A stretch of 64,000 nt of DNA from Echinicola strongylocentroti (GTDB lineage: Bacteria; Bacteroidota; Bacteroidia; Cytophagales; Cyclobacteriaceae): the NCBI RefSeq assembly GCF_003260975.1, contig NZ_CP030041.1:4467501-4531500 (forward strand), read 5' to 3'. Position numbers and translations under genes: made by a program. The notes below the pieces were generated by a model. The model had not been told where the DNA came from. It saw only the letters and a program-made list of their open reading frames with translations, and did not search any database. Positions 26,955 to 36,600 of this stretch are shown here, one piece after another; within the stretch, counting starts at the first letter, position 1; every line of letters begins with the position of its first letter.

Positions 26955-27585
26955 TATAACTTCGGAAGGCTTTTATATCGTTGAATGTGCTATGGCTAGA
27001 AGGAAATATTGAACTAGGCTTTCAGCCTGCATGCGGGGGATGTTTTTGGACACATTCCCCAAGGCCTTGCCTCGGGTTAATGTGATTCAGGCCTTCAGCC
27101 ATAAGACTAAAAGGCGTTTTATTTATAACCTGAGCTCGACTTAATTTTAATATAAGAAACGTCATTCATTGCGAACCTGTCTGCCCAGGCAGGCCCTTTT
27201 TAGGAGGATGTGGGTTGGAAAAGAGTATGGCAATCCCCAAATACTAAGACTGCCACGGCTTCCACCCCTCAAGTCTCCTCCTAAGCCTCGCAGAGCATGT
27301 TCCGACCACTGTACGGAAACAGTTTTATAATCGAACTGAGGTTTATAATAAAACTCGTTTATAAGGCTCTGGCTACTTTCTACCAGCTGGTGTAAAATCC
27401 CGTTTAAAAGTACAGGCTATATTGATTACCGAATTTTTCTTATTGTGCCCTATGTGTTGTGCCCTATGTGCCTAATGTGGTTGTCTAATAAGTTAGCTAC
27501 TTAAGATTACTTTTTTCGATGTCTTGGAATCCGCTTAAAATACACGGGTAATGCCAATCCTGCTGAAGAGGTTGACGGGAAGGCC
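26955..27585. other. Gene-free interval with degenerate hairpin repeats
   Basis: No coding frame looks real. It contains GGCTTTCAGCC/GGCCTTCAGCC motifs near 27,020-27,105; a hairpin with TAGGAGGA (27201-27208) pairing with TCCTCCTA (27276-27283) and an inner GGGTTGGAA/TTCCACCC pairing; and CGTCATTCATTGCGA-like sequence, reminiscent of the CATTGCGA palindromic repeats common in Bacteroidota. A 14-bp tandem duplication TTGTGCCCTATGTG lies at 27443-27470. It looks like a sink for old mobile repeats. Confidence 0.55.
27443..27470. repeat. 14-bp perfect tandem duplication
   Basis: TTGTGCCCTATGTG at 27443-27456 is repeated at 27457-27470, followed by a degraded third unit (CCTAATGTG). Confidence 0.75.
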
Positions 27586-27613
27586 TAAAAAAAGCCCGGC
27601 GATTGCCGGGCTT
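27586..27613 (-). terminator. Terminator of the fatty-acid hydroxylase gene
   Basis: A perfect 9-bp stem AAGCCCGGC / GCCGGGCTT with a GATT loop, followed by T7 on the minus strand; it starts just after the stop codon. Confidence 0.9.
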
Positions 27614-27619
27614 AAGGGG

Positions 27620-28591
27620 TTAATTTTCTTTTTGGAGAAGTGAGGGCTCCTTTTCCGTCAGGATGGGAGCTGGCGGTGCAGAGTTCACTTGCTGAACATT
27701 CTCTGCTCGTTCCTTTCTCTTCAATTCGCGGTTTTTGATCACTTCATCACCGGGTTTGCCAAAGAGGATTTTGAATGCTTCCTGCTTATTTTCGGCTTGC
27801 TTGAGGTCTTTTACGATATCATTCCACTCATGGAATACCAGCGTGACAGGGTTATAGCTGTTCACGGGTTTGGTGATGCCATAATTTGGTCGCTCGGCTT
27901 CTGCCATAAAGGTTCCGAATATCCTGTCCCAGATGATCAGTGTAGATCCGTAGTTTTTGTCCAGGTAATGTTCGTCACTGGCGTGGTGCACACGGTGGTG
28001 GGACGGGGTGGTGAAGATGTATTCGATCGGCGCAGGAAGCTTTTTAATATATTCCGTATGGATCCAAAACTGGTACAATACAGCAATCTGATGACAGATG
28101 AAGAACACGAATGGGTCAAACCCGATCATTACTACAGGGATAAAGAAGATGAATTTGATATGTTGTGTCCAGCTCAGTCGGAAAGAAACCGAGAAATTGT
28201 ATTTTTCACTGTTGTGGTGCGTCACGTGTGTGGCCCACCAGAAACGTTGCTCGTGCGCCACACGGTGTGCCCAATACCGGGCAAAGTCAATGGCGATAAA
28301 GCATGGAATAAAGGACCACCAAGTAGGTGGGATTTTCCAAGGAACAATGTTCCAGAAGAACAGGACGGCGGTAAACAATGCTACTTTGATCAGCGCACTG
28401 ATGCCTACATTGATCAGCCCGATGGAAGAGGCGGCTAAGAAATCTTTGCCGTCATAGCTGTCCCTGTTTTTGTATATACTCAATCCCCATTCTGCGAAAA
28501 CCAGTGCAAACATTACTGGAGCTGCCCAGAGGATAATGTTTGGCCATTCTGTAGCGCCTATATCCTCAAGGGTCTTATAGTTCTCAAACAT
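27620..28591 (-). CDS. Sterol desaturase / fatty-acid hydroxylase family membrane protein
   Basis: A 323-residue integral membrane diiron oxidase. Several hydrophobic helices frame the histidine clusters HRVAHEQ (HxxxH), HVTHH (HxxHH) and, after the next membrane pair, HRVHH (HxxHH), the ligands of the di-iron centre. The family hydroxylates or desaturates lipid chains, sterols or carotenoids; the substrate here is not determinable, though ornithine-lipid or fatty-acid hydroxylation would suit Bacteroidota. The proline-rich C-terminal tail (about residues 285-323) lies outside the conserved domain. Monocistronic with its own terminator. Confidence 0.88.
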   Translation of the reverse strand: MFENYKTLEDIGATEWPNIILWAAPVMFALVFAEWGLSIYKNRDSYDGKDFLAASSIGLINVGISALIKVALFTAVLFFWNIVPWKIPPTWWSFIPCFIAIDFARYWAHRVAHEQRFWWATHVTHHNSEKYNFSVSFRLSWTQHIKFIFFIPVVMIGFDPFVFFICHQIAVLYQFWIHTEYIKKLPAPIEYIFTTPSHHRVHHASDEHYLDKNYGSTLIIWDRIFGTFMAEAERPNYGITKPVNSYNPVTLVFHEWNDIVKDLKQAENKQEAFKILFGKPGDEVIKNRELKRKERAENVQQVNSAPPAPILTEKEPSLLQKEN

Positions 28592-28711
28592 AAAATTGAT
28601 GTTAATAGTGATTAAAATTTTGGAATAAACTAAAAGATAATGCTAAAATAGCGTTTTAACAAATGTTCAATACGTTATTAACATATATTAGCACAATCAT
28701 AATGCCACAAT

Positions 28712-28739
28712 AAAAAAGCCCGATCAATGACCGGGCTTT
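28712..28739 (-). terminator. Terminator downstream of secG
   Basis: An 8-bp stem AAAGCCCG / CGGGCTTT (28715-28722, 28732-28739) with T6 on the minus strand, 25 bases past the secG stop. Confidence 0.85.
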
Positions 28740-28763
28740 GTGAATAGTATGGCTTAACTTCGA

Positions 28764-29138
28764 TTATTGTGCACTGTCTGCAGGTACAGATAATTCTTCT
28801 GTGTTTCCATCTTCTGAAGGAAGGATGCTTTCTTCTTCGCCGAAAGATGGAGCGACCATCTGCTCTTTGGCACTTTCGATATTAGGGGAAGAAAATTCAG
28901 TGGATCCTCCGCCGTTGTTTTCCAAAAAAGCTGAAGTGCCCAAGGAAAGGATAAGTAGAGAAATGGCCAATACCCAAGTAGCTTTTTCGAGGATATTACC
29001 GGTTTTGGTAACGCCCATGATCTGGGAAGCCCCGCCACCAAAAGCAGCGCCAACACCACCTTTTGAATCTTGGCCTAGGATCACCAATACCAAGATAACT
29101 GCCAAAACAATGATGATGCTGATTAGTAAAGTAAACAT
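28764..29138 (-). CDS. secG: Preprotein translocase subunit SecG
   Basis: Small subunit of the SecYEG channel. The first transmembrane helix (LLISIIIVLAVILVLVILG) is followed by the conserved loop QDSKGGVGAAFGGGASQIMG and a second helix (ATWVLAISLLILSLGTSAF). The 124-residue length is longer than E. coli SecG because of an acidic C-terminal tail (about residues 75-124) usual in Bacteroidota. It closes the leftward cluster miaB / sigma-54 activator / lptE / unknown / secG. Confidence 0.93.
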   Translation of the reverse strand: MFTLLISIIIVLAVILVLVILGQDSKGGVGAAFGGGASQIMGVTKTGNILEKATWVLAISLLILSLGTSAFLENNGGGSTEFSSPNIESAKEQMVAPSFGEEESILPSEDGNTEELSVPADSAQ

Positions 29139-29150
29139 ATGCTTGTGAAG

Positions 29151-30008
29151 TTAATCTTTTAATTCTTTTATTAAGTTCGCAAAATAAGCCTTTTTATTCG
29201 GAAACTTCAAGCTTAATTTCTGATAAATATCTATGGCCTTTTCTTTTTTGCCTTGTTTGGTCAGTAGTTTGGCATAGGATTCCGAAAGTAGCTTGTCCGA
29301 TAGTTGGGTGCTTTGCACGGAGAGATCGGTGTTTTTACCAGTATCTTCTATCTCTTTTATGGCAGCCAATTTGATCTCCTTTTTGCTGAAGGCCTTGATG
29401 ATATCCATTTGTTCTTGCTTTTTGGTATCTTTAATGGCCTTTTTGTCTTTTTTCTTGATCGTTTCGATCAGGTCGTTATTGTTGGTCGACTTTCTTCTAG
29501 TGGTTTTCTTTTTAGCTGTCGTCTTGTTTTTTTCGATGTTCTTTTGGTCATCGGTAGTTTTTTGATCTGGCTCGTTGTGCCTCAGTTTATTGAGGTTTTC
29601 TTCCAGTTTTTTGAGGACTTCAGCCCTGTCTGTTACTTGGGGTTTGGGTGATGTTTGCTGTTCTTGTGGAGTGGGCTTTTCCGTGTCGGCAGTAGGTTTC
29701 GGTTGTAGGTTTTTGGTAGTTTTTGATTGTTCCTTGGTGCCTTGGGTATTTTGTTCTGGTAGCTGTACAAAATGGATTTCTTCTTCGATCAGCGATTTAA
29801 GCCAAGATCGGTCAGGACTTTGCACCGCTGCCCAATGCAGAAGTTCCTGGGATTTGCCATCAGAAACTTTCCGCTCGTATTTGGCTGCCAACACTTTGGG
29901 TACCAAAAAATAGGGAAAGGTCTCATGGAGCTTCAGCAGTGCCCTGAAATCTTCCTTGTTCAGGGAGTTGCTTCTTTTTACGATATCTAATAGCTTAGCT
30001 GCATTCAC
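29151..30008 (-). CDS. Lysine-rich protein with C-terminal TPR-like segment, unknown function
   Basis: A 285-residue soluble protein I cannot name. Residues 1-85 form a helical domain (LLDIVKRSNSLNKEDFRALL..., FLVPKVLAAKYERK). Residues about 95-215 are low-complexity and very rich in Lys, Thr, Gln and Glu, probably disordered. The last 45 residues (SYAKLLTKQGKKEKAIDIYQ then KLSLKFPNKKAYFANLI) look like one tetratricopeptide repeat. It lies 12 bases upstream of secG and 39 bases downstream of lptE, so a role in envelope biogenesis is possible but unproven. Confidence 0.7.
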   Translation of the reverse strand: MNAAKLLDIVKRSNSLNKEDFRALLKLHETFPYFLVPKVLAAKYERKVSDGKSQELLHWAAVQSPDRSWLKSLIEEEIHFVQLPEQNTQGTKEQSKTTKNLQPKPTADTEKPTPQEQQTSPKPQVTDRAEVLKKLEENLNKLRHNEPDQKTTDDQKNIEKNKTTAKKKTTRRKSTNNNDLIETIKKKDKKAIKDTKKQEQMDIIKAFSKKEIKLAAIKEIEDTGKNTDLSVQSTQLSDKLLSESYAKLLTKQGKKEKAIDIYQKLSLKFPNKKAYFANLIKELKD

Positions 30009-30047
30009 GAGTCAGATTTTTTGGTTATTGATCTAATTTAAAGAAAA

Positions 30048-30593
30048 TTACCAATTTGCAACAGTAGAGGTGAAAATATCCTGAATGATGTTTTCAAATA
30101 TGGTATCGATCAGGTCAGTTTCTATGGCCAATACCGAGGTACTTCTCGGGTCGTAGTCTTGGTAAAAGGAATAGGTCTTTTTGCTGTCCTGTTCTTCATC
30201 GCCTAGGTTGATGTAGTTGACTTCCACGGCAATGGTCAGGCGCATTTGTCCCGATCTGTCAGGTTGGTTAGGATCAGTAGAAGAGACGGTAGCTTGGGGG
30301 GTAAGGGAGTATCGGGTAATGGCCCCTTCAAACTGCAGGTCACCGTTGGTCTGCACCAGCTCCAATTGCGTGTTTCGCTGAAAATAATCCTTCATTGATT
30401 CTGTGAAGTTCTGTCCCATATTGGCAGGGCCTCCACCGGAGTCATTGAAGAAATTGGCCACAGAAAAGGTCTGGGTTACATTATAGTCCAAGTTGGTACC
30501 GGTAAAACTGTACTCCACTTTGCAGCCCCATAGCAGCATCAGTGGACATAGCACCATAGAAAGCATGAGCTTCGATTTACTCATTGATATCAT
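30048..30593 (-). CDS. lptE: LPS-assembly lipoprotein LptE
   Basis: Outer-membrane lipoprotein that plugs the LptD barrel during lipopolysaccharide export. A signal peptide ends in the lipobox LLWGC (Cys24, or Cys21 if the in-frame ATG at 30584 is used). The mature region has the LptE pattern: YSFTGTNL, NFTESMKDYFQRNTQLELV, GDLQFEGAITRYSLTPQA, RLTIAVEVNYINL and a C-terminal helix IDTIFENIIQDIFTSTVANW. The start overlaps the sigma-54 activator gene by 17 bases (8 if the later ATG is used). Co-location with lpxK, tamB/tamL and secG makes envelope biogenesis a theme of this window. Confidence 0.88.
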   Translation of the reverse strand: MISMSKSKLMLSMVLCPLMLLWGCKVEYSFTGTNLDYNVTQTFSVANFFNDSGGGPANMGQNFTESMKDYFQRNTQLELVQTNGDLQFEGAITRYSLTPQATVSSTDPNQPDRSGQMRLTIAVEVNYINLGDEEQDSKKTYSFYQDYDPRSTSVLAIETDLIDTIFENIIQDIFTSTVANW

Positions 30594-31878
30594 ATTGTTT
30601 GATTTTACGATAGAGGGTGCGTTCTGAAATACCTAAGTCCTGAGCAGCATACTTTCGTTTATTGTTGTGCTTTCGGAGGGCTTTGATGATCAGTTCTTTT
30701 TCTTTCTTCTCAATAGAGAGCGAGTTATCATCCTCTTCATGGATAATGTCTTCTATCTCGTCTTCATATTCTTCGGTATGAGTACGTTGACTGGATAGTT
30801 TGCCGGATTCCAGAACAATGGGCATCGAAGAAGAACTGGATTCCTTGGAAGGAGTGTCGTCAAAAGACACGGAAGTTTCCATGTCATCAAAAAGCGAATG
30901 GTGCTTTTTGATGATGTTTTGGTTGATCCCACCAGACTGATAGGTGTCGAGCACCAGTTTTTTCAGCTCTGTCATGTCTTTTTTCATGTCAAAGAGTACT
31001 TTGTAGAGGATTTCTCTTTCCGAAAAATCAGAAGATGATTCCCCTTCCTTTCCTCCTCCGGTGTAGGGAGCTGGTAGGTTGGACTCGGCAGAAGGTAAAT
31101 ATTTTGTCAGGGTAATGGCGTCGACTTCCCTCTGCTCTTCCAGTAGTGAAATCTGCTCTGCAAGGTTTTTTAGCTGCCTGATGTTTCCTTTGAAGGGAAA
31201 TTTTTTGAGTAACTCTTTTGCTTCTCCATCCAGCGAAATGGGTTTTACGCTATATTTTTCACTGAAATCAGTTGTGAATTTACGAAACAGCAGGATGATG
31301 TCTTCACCTCTTTCCCTCAGGGGAGGGACAAAGATCGGTACCGTGTTGAGCCGGTAATAGAGGTCTTCTCTGAATTTGCCTTTTTCTACTGCCTGAATGA
31401 GGTTGACGTTAGTGGCAGCAATGACCCGCACGTCTGTTTTTTGTACTTTGGAAGACCCCACTTTGATGAATTCACCATTTTCGAGGACCCTGAGCAGGCG
31501 TGCCTGGGTGCCTAGTGGCATTTCACCGATTTCGTCTAGAAAGATAGACCCTCCATCAGTGACTTCGAAATAGCCCTTTCTTGCTTCATGCGCACCCGTA
31601 AAAGAGCCTTTTTCGTGACCAAATAATTCCGAATCTATAGTGCCTTCAGGAATGGCTCCACAGTTAATGGCAATGAATTTTCCATGCTTCCTCGTGCTGA
31701 GCGAATGGATGATTTTGGAAAAAGATTCTTTCCCGCTTCCACTTTCCCCAGTGATCAGCACAGTCATGTCCGTAGGGGAGGCCTGCATGGCCACACGAAT
31801 GGCATGATTGAGCAAAGGGCTATTGCCGATTATTCCAAAACGCTGTTTTATAGAAAGTACTTCCGCGTCTGTTATCAT
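30577..31878 (-). CDS. Sigma-54-dependent transcriptional activator without receiver domain
   Basis: A 433-residue bacterial enhancer-binding protein. The AAA+ domain starts almost at the N-terminus: Walker A GESGSGKE (44-51), the sigma-54 contact loop GSFTGA (91-96), Walker B GGSIFLDEIGE (about 108-118), and the sensor region NIRQLKNL. A linker of about 130 acidic/serine-rich residues leads to a Fis-type helix-turn-helix (YAAQDLGISERTLYRKIKQY). There is no receiver, GAF or PAS domain, so control must come from its amount, a partner, or the long linker. It sits between miaB (21-base gap) and lptE (overlap). Confidence 0.92.
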   Translation of the reverse strand: MITDAEVLSIKQRFGIIGNSPLLNHAIRVAMQASPTDMTVLITGESGSGKESFSKIIHSLSTRKHGKFIAINCGAIPEGTIDSELFGHEKGSFTGAHEARKGYFEVTDGGSIFLDEIGEMPLGTQARLLRVLENGEFIKVGSSKVQKTDVRVIAATNVNLIQAVEKGKFREDLYYRLNTVPIFVPPLRERGEDIILLFRKFTTDFSEKYSVKPISLDGEAKELLKKFPFKGNIRQLKNLAEQISLLEEQREVDAITLTKYLPSAESNLPAPYTGGGKEGESSSDFSEREILYKVLFDMKKDMTELKKLVLDTYQSGGINQNIIKKHHSLFDDMETSVSFDDTPSKESSSSSMPIVLESGKLSSQRTHTEEYEDEIEDIIHEEDDNSLSIEKKEKELIIKALRKHNNKRKYAAQDLGISERTLYRKIKQYDINE

Positions 31879-31899
31879 ATATCTAAGAGCTTAGGTGGA

Positions 31900-33360
31900 T
31901 CAGGATATTACTTCGCCAAATAATGTAGCAGCAGTGCAGTCTACGATTTTGACACGGACATAATCTCCTTTTTGATGATTTCCTTTCGGGAAAATAACCA
32001 CCTTATTGGCAGAATTTCTTCCTTTTAGTTGATCTTCAGAACGCTTGGAGGTGCCTTCTACCAGTACCTCTTGGGTTTGTCCAAGATCAAGTTTATGTCT
32101 TTCCAGGGAATGCTGGGACTGTTTGGTGATGATTTCTTGAAGCCTACGTTTTTTGGTTTTCAAGGGAATGTCATCTTCAAACTTTTTGGCAGCAAGGGTG
32201 CCAGGACGCTCCGAATAGAAGAACATATATGAAAAATCGTACTTCACGATATCCATTAGACTCAATGTTTCTTGGTGCTCTTCTTCGGTTTCTGAGCAGA
32301 AACCTGCGATCATATCGGACGAGATACCACATTCCTGTCCCAGGATCTCACGGATCTTGGACACTCTTTCGAGGTACCACTCACGGTCGTAGGTCCTGTT
32401 CATTAAGTCCAGTATACGGCTATTGCCGCTCTGGACGGGAAGATGGATGTATTTACAGATATTATCGTACTTTTTCATGGTGTACAGTACCTCATCCGTA
32501 ATGTCTTTTGGGTGGGAAGTAGAAAACCTAACCCGAAGTTTGGGGTTCACTTTGGCCACCATTTCCAGAAGGTTGGCAAAGTTAATGACCTCACTGACTT
32601 CCTCTTCTTGCTTATTGAGGCGTGCTTTGTTGTTTTCTTCAGGGGACCATTTGTAGCTGTCCACGTTTTGGCCAAGGAGGGTGACCTCTTTATAGCCTTT
32701 GTCGAAAAGCTCTTGTGCTTCCTTTACAATGGAGTGGGGCCCCCTGCTTCGTTCCCTGCCACGTGTGAAGGGTACCACACAGAAAGAGCACATATTGTCG
32801 CAGCCCCTCATAATGGATATAAATGCACTGACGCCGTTGGTGTTCAGCCTTACTGGTGAAATGTCCGCGTAAGTTTCTTCACGTGATAGGAAGGTGTTGA
32901 CACCCTTGTCGCCTTCTTCGGCTACTTTTACCAGATTGGGCAAATCCCTGTATGCATCAGGTCCCACCACCACATCAACGAGCTTTTCCTCTTCTAGCAG
33001 CTTGTCTTTTAGCCTTTCTGCCATACAGCCCAAGACGCCAATGGTCAGTTCCGGCTTTTCTCTTTTTATGGTATTGAACTGTGTAAGCCGCTTGCGGACG
33101 GTCAGTTCTGCTTTTTCACGAATGGAGCAGGTGTTTAGGAAAATGACATCCGCTTGTTCGAAGTTGGAAGTGGTATCAAAACCATTCTCCTTCATAATGG
33201 ATGCGACGATCTCACTATCAGAAAAATTCATCTGACAGCCATAACTCTCTATATAGAGTTTCTTTTGCTTTCCTGTGTTCTCATCTTCAGTGGTCTTAAA
33301 CTCACATGCCTGCGCCTCTTCTGCAGGAAGGATGTCGATATCCTTGATAATGTTCTCCAT
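31900..33360 (-). CDS. miaB: tRNA-2-methylthio-N6-dimethylallyladenosine synthase MiaB
   Basis: Radical-SAM methylthiotransferase making ms2i6A at tRNA position 37. The UPF0004 domain has [12 protein letters not shown] (Cys42), [10 protein letters not shown] and GCMAERL; the radical-SAM motif CDNMCSFC lies near residue 190; a TRAM domain ends the protein (VLVEG...[13 protein letters not shown]). GCQMN distinguishes it from MtaB. The 486 residues include an N-terminal extension of about 35 residues. Its product is the substrate of MiaE encoded at 7.6 kb. First gene of the leftward cluster ending in secG. Confidence 0.95.
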   Translation of the reverse strand: MENIIKDIDILPAEEAQACEFKTTEDENTGKQKKLYIESYGCQMNFSDSEIVASIMKENGFDTTSNFEQADVIFLNTCSIREKAELTVRKRLTQFNTIKREKPELTIGVLGCMAERLKDKLLEEEKLVDVVVGPDAYRDLPNLVKVAEEGDKGVNTFLSREETYADISPVRLNTNGVSAFISIMRGCDNMCSFCVVPFTRGRERSRGPHSIVKEAQELFDKGYKEVTLLGQNVDSYKWSPEENNKARLNKQEEEVSEVINFANLLEMVAKVNPKLRVRFSTSHPKDITDEVLYTMKKYDNICKYIHLPVQSGNSRILDLMNRTYDREWYLERVSKIREILGQECGISSDMIAGFCSETEEEHQETLSLMDIVKYDFSYMFFYSERPGTLAAKKFEDDIPLKTKKRRLQEIITKQSQHSLERHKLDLGQTQEVLVEGTSKRSEDQLKGRNSANKVVIFPKGNHQKGDYVRVKIVDCTAATLFGEVIS

Positions 33361-33651
33361 AACTCACTTTCAATCAATTTGAGATGCGAAATTAATAAAA
33401 TACCGACAAAATGACAGGGGTTTGCTCGTTAATCTTTTTTAAGTTGGTGGATTTAGAAATTGGATAGATGAGTATTATGGAAAGGGTTGATGTCCCGTGG
33501 TTTAACGTGAATTTTTTATGAATACACTTGGTTTAGCATGAAAATTGGTTTATCCTTCACGACAAGTTGTTTTTGCCAATAACACGAAAACATTTTTCAT
33601 CAAAGTAGACTTTTACTTATTATCTTTACTAAGAGAACTAAACAGATACAA

Positions 33652-36600
33652 TTGAATAAACTAAAAAAGGTACTTTATAAATTTTTCAAGGTATTTAAGG
33701 TGATACTATTGGTATTGCTGGTAATCATTGTGGGTGCGTTGCTTTTTATCCGGAGTCCTTGGGGACAAGATATCATTGTGGGCAAGGCCGTCAGCTATGT
33801 AAAGGGGAAAACCAATACTGCAATTGGTATTAAAAAGCTCTATGTTACCTTTTCGGGAAATTTATTTTTGGAAGGACTTTATCTAGAAGACCAAAAAGGT
33901 GACACGCTGGTATATTCTGGGAAACTGGAAACAGGAGTGGAGGTATGGCCACTGATCCAAGATGGAGCCATCCACGTGACCAAACTGGAATGGGATCAGC
34001 TTACGGCCAATGTGATGCGTGATGAGGAAAGCGGTAAATTTAATTTTGATTTTTTGATGGAGGCATTTGCTTCCGGTGATAGTACGGCCACTGCCGAGCC
34101 GGATACTGCCCAAGCGACCTCCGGAATGCCAGAGGTGGATTTAGGGCCAGTGGATTTAAAAGATTTCCATATCACCTATCAAGATGGCGTGATGGGGATA
34201 GACTCCAAGATCAATTTAGGGGAAATCCACTTGGACATGGAGCGGATTGACCTGAATAAGATGGCTTTTTACATTCGCGACCTTCAATTTAGAAATACCT
34301 CTGCCAGCTATAAACAGACGAAGCCTTTTCCTTCAGCGGAAGAAGACACCACGTCTGCTGCTGCGATGCCTGTAGTGATAGTTGACCGTTTTTTGGTGGA
34401 GAATGTGCAGGCTGATTATTCTTCGATCCCAGATGATATGGAAGCAGAAGTGGATTTGGGGAGCTTGCTGGTGGTACTCCCGGAAGCAGATCTTACAGCC
34501 CAAAAGATTCATCTGAAAACCTTGGGATTGAAAGATTCTAATATGGCGATAAACCTTCCCGCAGCATCGTCCAATGCTCCTCCGGCCCCTGCCAGTCCTT
34601 CAGAGACGGCGCCATTTCAGTGGCCAGGCTGGACAGTGGATGTGAACACTATTGGCTTGGAGAGGAATGCCTTCGATGTGACAATTGGAAACCAACAAGT
34701 GACTCCAGGGGCTTTTAATCCAGAGGCCATTTCGCTGTCCGATTTTCATCTGCTGGCTTCGCAGCTTTATCTAAAAGACGGTGGAGCAGGACTGTCTCTG
34801 GACCGTTTTGACTTTAAAGAAGGAAGTGGCTTTCAGCTCAGGGATTTTGTGTTCAAAGCGGAGGTGACAGATACAGGTGTGACATTGGCGGGGCTGGACG
34901 TTGCTACTGGTAATAGCGCTTTGAACGGGGATTTGCTTCTGAAATATGGTTCTATGGATGAACTGATCAACAATCCAGAGAAGGCTGCCTTTGAGGTGAA
35001 ACTGCCCAGTATAACGCTCAATGGAAAAGACGCTTTGTATTTTGTGCCGGAATTAGGTAAAGACACCCTTTTCAGAGAGGCGAATAAAAAGAACCTTACT
35101 GGTCAAGTAAAAATACATGGCAGTATGGCCAATATGAAGATCGATAAAACTCAACTGAATTGGGGCAAAACCACACAGGTGTCTGTTAATGGAGCCCTAA
35201 CGCAGGCAATGGATCCCGATAAACTCCAGATGGACTTAGAGGAAGTCCATTTCCATACCACAAGAGATGACTTGCGGGGCTTTTTGGATGAGAAGGCTCT
35301 CGGAGTACGTTTTCCTGATGATATTGTACTGAACAGCTCCGTAAGGGGAATGCTGGATGATTTGGTGGCCGAGGCTGCTGTAGAGACTTCGGACGGAGAT
35401 CTTTTCGCAGATGCCAAATACATGGACAAAGAGCAGCTGTTGTTTGATGCCAAGTTAAGCGGGAAAGAGCTTTTGATGGAGAAAATATTGCCTGGACAGG
35501 GGCTGGGTACGTTGAGTTTTGACATTGAAGCTGCTGGAAGTGGAAGTAGCTTGGAGAAACTTGACGCCACCTTGACCAGTTCATTTGAAGAGTTGTCGTA
35601 TAATGATTATGATCTTTCAGGTTTGGTATTGGACGGGAAGCTTAAGGACGGTGAAGGAGAGGTAAATACCGCATTTACAGACGAAAACTTGGATGCGAAC
35701 TTAAAAATAGGCCTATTGCTGGACTCTCTTAATTCAAGGTATACAGCTGATTTGGATCTAAAGGGAGCCAATTTGAGGGCTTTGGGATTGACCGCTAAAG
35801 ATATTCGTGCACGGATGAAGCTTTTGGTGGATTTCCGAGGAAATCCGGAAAACTTTGATGTTACGACCAAAATAAGTGATGGCTTGGTCGTGTATGATAA
35901 ACGGTCTTACCCTCTGGGCAATTTGGATATTCAGGCAGCGGTACGTCCCGATAGTACCAGCATGGATATCAGCAGCTTAATGTTGGATGGTTTTTTGCAT
36001 TCCAATGCCTCACCTGCACACATTGCAGCAGGGATGGAGCGGCACTTTGAGGGATATTTGGCAGATTCTGTTCAGATGGACAGTGTAGCGATGGACACAG
36101 CCATGAGGAAACCCGTAAACCTTGATTTACAGTTGGCATTTAAACGGGCACCAGTGCTTGATCAAGTATTTGTGGAAGGCCTTGAGAAGCTGGATTCTGT
36201 GGATATTCGTGTCAATTTCAAGGAACAGCACCACACATTACAAGCCGATATCAACATGCCCCATATCCAGTATAACGAGATGATGCTGGATAGCCTGCAA
36301 GTGGATGTGGATGGTGATGGTACTGAAATGAGGTTTGAAGTAGGTTTTAAGGATCTCCGAGCGTCTCCACTGGCCATGGGAAGGACGTCTTTTAGCGGGG
36401 AGTTCAGACAGCAAAACCTTTATTTGAACTTTGAATCATACGACGAGGAAGAGCAGTTGTATTATGTGGATTCCAGGGTGGATTATAAGGGAGATACCAT
36501 GCACCTTCATGTGGAGCCAGAGGGCTTGGTGCTGAATAGACAACAATGGGAAGTACCTGCTTCCAATAGCGTTTCTTATGCTCCTGAGTCATTACACTTT

